The notes beneath the pieces are model-generated. The model was not told where the DNA came from. It searched no databases and saw only the letters and a list, made by a program, of their open reading frames with translations. The position numbers and the translations under genes are program-made. A stretch of DNA of 64,000 nt, from contig JBCCBV010000008.1 in the NCBI GenBank assembly GCA_039033855.1, forward strand, positions 60,239 to 124,238, written 5' to 3'. This DNA comes from JBCCBV01 sp039033855. GTDB lineage: Bacteria > Planctomycetota > Phycisphaerae > Phycisphaerales > Phycisphaeraceae. Below are positions 60,274 to 64,000 of this stretch, in pieces (position 1 is the first letter of the stretch; the number at the start of each line of letters is the position of its first letter).

Positions 60274-62244
60274 ATGCCCGGCCCGATCGACGTCTACCTC
60301 CTCCTGGGCGAGTCCAACCTCGCCGGCCACGCCCCCAGCGACCACCTGCCCGACCCGCTGCGCCCGCCGCACCCCACCGCCAAGCTGTGGTGGACCGACC
60401 TCGAATCCCCCGGCGACAACACGCCCCACCCCCGGAACCCGCAAGCCCAAGCGCCTCCCGCAAGAACTTGGTCTCCTTTAGCCCCCGGCGCCGGCGCCCA
60501 CCCCCACGCCTTCGGCCCGGAATTGTCGTTCGGCCACACCCTCGCCGCCCGTTCCGAACACCCCGTCGCCCTGATCAAAGCCGCCAAGGCCGACGCCGCG
60601 CTGTTCGCCCACTGGCGGCCCGACCAGCCCTCGGTCGCCACCACCCTGACCGCCGCCGCGCTCCAGGCCGCCAACACCGCCCTCCAACAACTCCGAAACG
60701 ACGGCCACCAGCCCGCGCCCGCCGGCATCGCCTTCTTCCAAGGCCACGCCGACGCCCGCGACGCCAACCCCGACCCCCGCCGGCACCCCGAGCTCCTGGC
60801 CGCCTTGCTCGGACGCCTCCGCCTCGAGTGGGCCCACCAGCCCGAGCTGCCCGCCGTGATCCTCGGCCTGTCCCCGCGCGACCATCACCCCGCGCCCCAC
60901 GCCCACAAGCTCAAGCAGGCCGCCGCCGAGCTCGCCCAGCGCACCCCGGCGCTCGGCTGGATCGACCTCGACGACCTCAACCCGCACGACGGCCTGCACC
61001 TGGGCGCCCCCGACACCCTGGCCGCCGGCGACCGCGCCGCCTTCACCCTCCTGAGCCTCCAACGACTACAAACTCAAACTCCCGAGAGCGCGAGAACAAA
61101 CTCCGCCGCCGGTGGCACGGGCGTCTCGCCCGTGATGGACGAAAACCCAGACCCCGCGCCCACCGAAGCCAACTCTGCGTTAGCCCCGGGCTCTGCCCGG
61201 GGATCGCAACCCGACAAGCCCGCCGCGCCCACCGCCACAACACCGCCACGAAGCGACGCGGCTCCGCCGCGTTCCGCGCCCACCCCGACGGACCTGCCCC
61301 AGCCCCCCGCAGCCCCGCGCGTCATCGCACTCATGAACCAGAAGGGCGGCGTCGGCAAGACCACCACGGCCGTGTCCGTCGGCGCCGCGCTCGCCTCGAC
61401 CGCAGGCGGGAACCGCCGGGTGCTGCTGGTCGACCTCGACCCCCAGGCCCACCTCACGCTGTCCATCGGCGTCGACCCCGAACGCCTCGAATACACCCTG
61501 TACGACCTGCTGACCGACGACGACGTCGCCGCCGCCCAGGTCGTGCAAACCGTCGACGGCAACCCGAACCTCGGCGTGCTGCCCGCCGAAACCAACCTCG
61601 CCGGCGCCGAGGCCGAACTCGCCGACCGCGTCGCCACGGGCATGGCCCAGACCATCCTCCGCAACAAAACCCGCGACCTGATCGCCCAGTTCGACTACGT
61701 GCTCATCGACTGCCCTCCGGCCCTCGGACTGCTCACCGTCAACGCGCTCTGCCTGGCCACCGAGGTCGTCGTGCCCATGCAGGCCCACTTCCTGGCGCTC
61801 CAGGGACTCTCCAAACTCCTGGAGACCGTGAGAATGGTCGGCCAGAGCTTCAACCCCGACCTGGCCGTCGGCGGGGCGGTCATCTGCATGCACGAGGCCC
61901 AGACCCTCCTCGCCGGCGAGGTCGTCGACGAGGTCCAGACCTTCTTCGAGCAAGCCCGCGGCTCGGGCCTGCCCTGGCAGAACGCCGCCGTCTTCCAGCC
62001 GCCGGTCCGACGCAACATCAAGCTCGCCGAAGCCCCGAGTTTCGGCTCCCCCATCCACACCTACGCGCCCGACAGCAACGGAGCCCGGGACTACCTGGCC
62101 CTGGCCCAAGCCATCGACCGGCACCGGCCGAATCAGCCCGAAACCGTCCCCGGGGCCGCCCCGCTTGAGCGGGGCGAAACCGCGGCCCCTACGGCAAAAC
62201 CCGCGACCAGCCCCACGGCCGCCGCGAACGCAAACTCTCAATAA
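60274..62244 (+). CDS. Fusion of an SGNH/sialate-O-acetylesterase-like domain with ParA ATPase
   Basis: A 656-residue open frame from ATG 60274. Residues about 1-265 look like a SASA-family carbohydrate esterase: DVYLLLGESNLAGH (Ser block; GESN instead of GQSN), GPELSFGHTLAARS, ALIKAAKADAALFAHW, GIAFFQGHADA (normally WxQGExDA) and DGLHLGAPDTLAAGDR with the Asp-His pair. Residues about 350-656 are a normal ParA/Soj: MNQKGGVGKTTTAVSVG, VDLDPQAHLTLSIG, FDYVLIDCPPALGLLT, and EAPSFGSPIHTYAPDS. The linker, 265-350, contains three repeat families in frame. ParA could also start at ATG 61135 or 61333. It is convergent with atpD and over 2.4 kb from parB, in opposite orientation. ParA segregates the chromosome with ParB. 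Confidence 0.9.
   Translation: MPGPIDVYLLLGESNLAGHAPSDHLPDPLRPPHPTAKLWWTDLESPGDNTPHPRNPQAQAPPARTWSPLAPGAGAHPHAFGPELSFGHTLAARSEHPVALIKAAKADAALFAHWRPDQPSVATTLTAAALQAANTALQQLRNDGHQPAPAGIAFFQGHADARDANPDPRRHPELLAALLGRLRLEWAHQPELPAVILGLSPRDHHPAPHAHKLKQAAAELAQRTPALGWIDLDDLNPHDGLHLGAPDTLAAGDRAAFTLLSLQRLQTQTPESARTNSAAGGTGVSPVMDENPDPAPTEANSALAPGSARGSQPDKPAAPTATTPPRSDAAPPRSAPTPTDLPQPPAAPRVIALMNQKGGVGKTTTAVSVGAALASTAGGNRRVLLVDLDPQAHLTLSIGVDPERLEYTLYDLLTDDDVAAAQVVQTVDGNPNLGVLPAETNLAGAEAELADRVATGMAQTILRNKTRDLIAQFDYVLIDCPPALGLLTVNALCLATEVVVPMQAHFLALQGLSKLLETVRMVGQSFNPDLAVGGAVICMHEAQTLLAGEVVDEVQTFFEQARGSGLPWQNAAVFQPPVRRNIKLAEAPSFGSPIHTYAPDSNGARDYLALAQAIDRHRPNQPETVPGAAPLERGETAAPTAKPATSPTAAANANSQ
61111..61275. 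repeat. Stacked repeats A8, D6 and F7 in the esterase-ParA linker
   Basis: A8 61111-61137 (inverted, ending ATG), D6 61179-61204 (TTAGCCCCGGGCTCTGCCCG), F7 61250-61275 (GCGACGCGGCTCCGCCGCGT). All are read in the same frame without stops. Confidence 0.95.
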
Positions 62245-62294
62245 ACCAAGCAAGTTCAACTCGGCGTACGTCGCAGACGCCTCGACACAGGCGC

Positions 62295-63737
62295 TTACGC
62301 CTCCGCCGCCATCTTCTCGGCCTTGGCCTTGGCGTCGTCCAGCGTGCCCACATACATGAACGCGCTCTCCGGCAGGTCGTCCGCCTCGCCCTCGCACACC
62401 CGGCGGAACGAGTCGATCGTCTCCGACAACGGCGTGTAGATGCCCGGGAAGCCCGTAAACACCTCCGCCACGAAGAACGGCTGACTCAAGAAACGCTCGA
62501 TCTTCCGAGCACGTCCGACGATCTGCTTGTCTTCTTCAGACAGTTCATCCACGCCCAGAATCGCGATGATGTCCTGCAGGCTCTTGTACCGCTGGAGGAT
62601 CGTCTGCACCTGACGCGCCACGGCGTAGTGGTCCTCGCCGATCACGCCCGGGTCGAGGATCCGCGACGTCGACGAAAGCGGGTCCACCGCCGGGAAAATC
62701 CCCTTCTCCGCGATGCTCCGCTCGAGCACCACAAACGCGTCGAGGTGAGCAAACGCCGTCGCCGGCGCCGGGTCCGTCAGGTCGTCGGCCGGCACGTAAA
62801 TCGCCTGCACCGACGTGATCGCGCCCTTGTCCGTCGACGTAATCCGCTCCTGCAACTGGCCCATCTCCGTCGATAGCGTTGGCTGATAGCCCACGGCCGA
62901 CGGCATACGGCCCAACAACGCCGACACCTCCGAACCCGCCTGCGTGAACCGGAAGATGTTGTCGACGAAGATCATCGTCTCCTTGCCCGACGCGTCGCGG
63001 AACTCCTCCGCCATCGTCAAGCCTGACAGCGCCACCCGCAGACGCGCGCCGGGCGGCTCGTTCATCTGGCCGAACACCATCGCCACCTTGTCGAGCACGT
63101 GCGCCGTCTCGCCGTTCTCATCGGTGTACTCCGCCTCTTGCATCTCGAGCCAGAGGTCGTTGCCCTCGCGCGTGCGTTCGCCCACGCCGCAGAACACCGA
63201 GTACCCGCCGAACTCACGGGCCACACGCGCGATCATCTCTTGAATGATCACCGTCTTGCCCACGCCGGCCCCGCCGAACAGCCCGATCTTCCCGCCACGC
63301 ACAAACGGACACAGCAGGTCGATCACCTTGATGCCCGTCTCGAGCACCTCGGTCTTCGGGTTCAGGTCCACAAACGCCGGCGCCTCGCGGTGGATCGGCC
63401 GACGACCCTCCTGCGATACCGGCCCGCGCTCGTCAATCGGCTCGCCCAACAGGTTGAACACACGGCCCAGCACCTGCTCGCCCGTCGGCACCGACACCGG
63501 ACCCCCCGTGTCCGCAATCGCCTGCCCGCGCGAGAGCCCATCGGTCGACCCCAAGGCCACCGCACGCACCTGACCCCCGCCCAGGTGCTGCTGCACCTCG
63601 CCCACCAGGTGGATCGTCTCGCCGCCAACCTCGTAGTCGCACGCAATCGCGTTGTAGATCTCCGGCAGCTGATCGTCGGGGAACTGCGCATCAAACGTCG
63701 AACCAATAACCTGCGTAATCGTTCCCGTCGTCGACAT
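62295..63737 (-). CDS. atpD: F1Fo ATP synthase subunit beta
   Basis: A 480-residue catalytic subunit. Walker A GGAGVGKTVIIQEM (about 153), catalytic Glu and Arg finger zones in VGERTREGNDLWLEM, Walker B line MIFVDNIFRFTQAGSE, DELSEEDKQ (the DELSEED lever) and the C-terminal helical domain. It ends 51 bases before the convergent ParA stop, so there is no atpC downstream, and the 263 bases upstream (63738-64000) hold no atpG. GGTGAG lies about 10 bases upstream of the ATG. Confidence 0.97.
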   Translation of the reverse strand: MSTTGTITQVIGSTFDAQFPDDQLPEIYNAIACDYEVGGETIHLVGEVQQHLGGGQVRAVALGSTDGLSRGQAIADTGGPVSVPTGEQVLGRVFNLLGEPIDERGPVSQEGRRPIHREAPAFVDLNPKTEVLETGIKVIDLLCPFVRGGKIGLFGGAGVGKTVIIQEMIARVAREFGGYSVFCGVGERTREGNDLWLEMQEAEYTDENGETAHVLDKVAMVFGQMNEPPGARLRVALSGLTMAEEFRDASGKETMIFVDNIFRFTQAGSEVSALLGRMPSAVGYQPTLSTEMGQLQERITSTDKGAITSVQAIYVPADDLTDPAPATAFAHLDAFVVLERSIAEKGIFPAVDPLSSTSRILDPGVIGEDHYAVARQVQTILQRYKSLQDIIAILGVDELSEEDKQIVGRARKIERFLSQPFFVAEVFTGFPGIYTPLSETIDSFRRVCEGEADDLPESAFMYVGTLDDAKAKAEKMAAEA

Positions 63738-63877
63738 AACCGAATCTCACCTAAGTAGTTGCGTGCGAAAAGGGCGGTCAACCCGCCCCGGCGTCTTTCT
63801 CCCGCCGCCCCGCTGGCCTCCAACCGGGCCCGGAAGCATACCCCCGCCCACCCCCGCCCGCGAGCCGTACACATCCC

Positions 63878-63905
63878 TTGACGATAGATCGAAACTCGAT
63901 ATATT
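63878..63905 (+). promoter_or_regulatory. Candidate sigma-70 promoter reading off the right edge
   Basis: TTGACG (63878-63883), 16-base spacer, TATATT (63900-63905). This is the best consensus-like promoter seen in the window. It points right, away from atpD, towards a gene outside the window. Confidence 0.55.
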
Positions 63906-63917
63906 GACGCCCGTGAA

Positions 63918-63972
63918 CCCCCCCCCCCCCCACCCCCCCCACCACCCGCGCGCCCCCCCACAAAAAAAAAAA
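63918..63972. repeat. Homopolymer tracts C14, C8 and A11
   Basis: C run 63918-63931, A, C run 63933-63940, then after a short GC stretch an A run at 63962-63972. The tract lies in the likely 5' region of the promoter above. The minus strand could form a G-quadruplex. Such runs slip in copying and are also prone to sequencing error. Confidence 0.9.
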
Positions 63973-64000
63973 CGCCACCGCGGCGCGCACCCCCACCAGG

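Noticed and set aside
63778..63996. Minus-strand open frame of 72 codons upstream of atpD
   Set aside because: Runs through the homopolymer tracts; composition only.

Overview
The window is a piece of a GC-rich chromosome from a planctomycete, most likely class Phycisphaerae. I infer this from the family mix: secreted proteins with PEP-CTERM tails, an iduronate-sulfatase-like enzyme, a PilMNO/secretin operon, a K+-type proton pyrophosphatase, a PPi-type phosphofructokinase, and many short GC-rich palindromes. No rRNA, tRNA, CRISPR array, integrase or transposase was recognised. About 45 genes are supported. Most very long opposing open frames are GC-driven shadows.

Layout. 1-2.1 kb: end of a Lys/Ala-rich protein, a MamK-like actin homologue and a small membrane protein. 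2.1-6.7 kb: a secreted beta-propeller protein and a PEP-CTERM glycoside-hydrolase-like gene broken by an in-frame TAG. 6.8-13.8 kb: housekeeping genes thrS, hppA, an aldo/keto reductase and ddl. 14-22.6 kb: a minus-strand type IV pilus / type II secretion operon (prepilins, PilM, PilN, PilO, a PilP/GspC-like protein, secretin, TPR lipoprotein). 23-30 kb: NUDIX hydrolase, sulfatase, aldehyde dehydrogenase, a nucleotidyltransferase with a small partner, a gluzincin-like peptidase and a CPBP protease. 30.4-40.7 kb: lepA, then a surface-polysaccharide block (two glycosyltransferases, two kinase-fold proteins, a Wzc-like protein). 41-47 kb: PPi-type phosphofructokinase, FG-GAP PEP-CTERM protein, MATE exporter, folP. 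47.2-56.8 kb: a motility and chemosensory operon (FlgM-like, GGDEF, cheW, cheR, cheA, cheX, cheY, fapA, cheB). 56.8-64 kb: parB between two parS-like sites, a soluble histidine kinase, a membrane-anchored unknown, an esterase-ParA fusion, and atpD standing without atpC.

The most unusual signal is a set of at least eight dispersed short repeat families, named A to H here. A (core CACGGGCGNGACGCCCGTG), B (core CCGGGCTCACAGAGCCCGG), D (CCCCGGGC-TYT-GCCCGGGG) and F (CGCGGC-AA-GCCGCG) are palindromes; C, E and G are longer; H is a roughly 12-bp TTCCGGGGGYGR unit. They crowd intergenic gaps in mosaics, and they also sit in frame inside conserved genes: folP, ddl, the MATE exporter, the Wzc-like protein, two glycosyltransferases, parB, and the linker joining an esterase-like domain to ParA. 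A and B have no stop in five of six frames, so they can enter genes in almost any register. This resembles the Rickettsia palindromic elements in effect, but here several unrelated families stack at the same site.

How the genes work together: hppA and the PPi-type PfkA point to pyrophosphate-based energy economy. The che/FlgM/FapA operon, the pilus operon and the diguanylate cyclase point to a surface-to-swimming switch. The polysaccharide block, sulfatase and PEP-CTERM proteins fit a polysaccharide-rich, particle-associated life.
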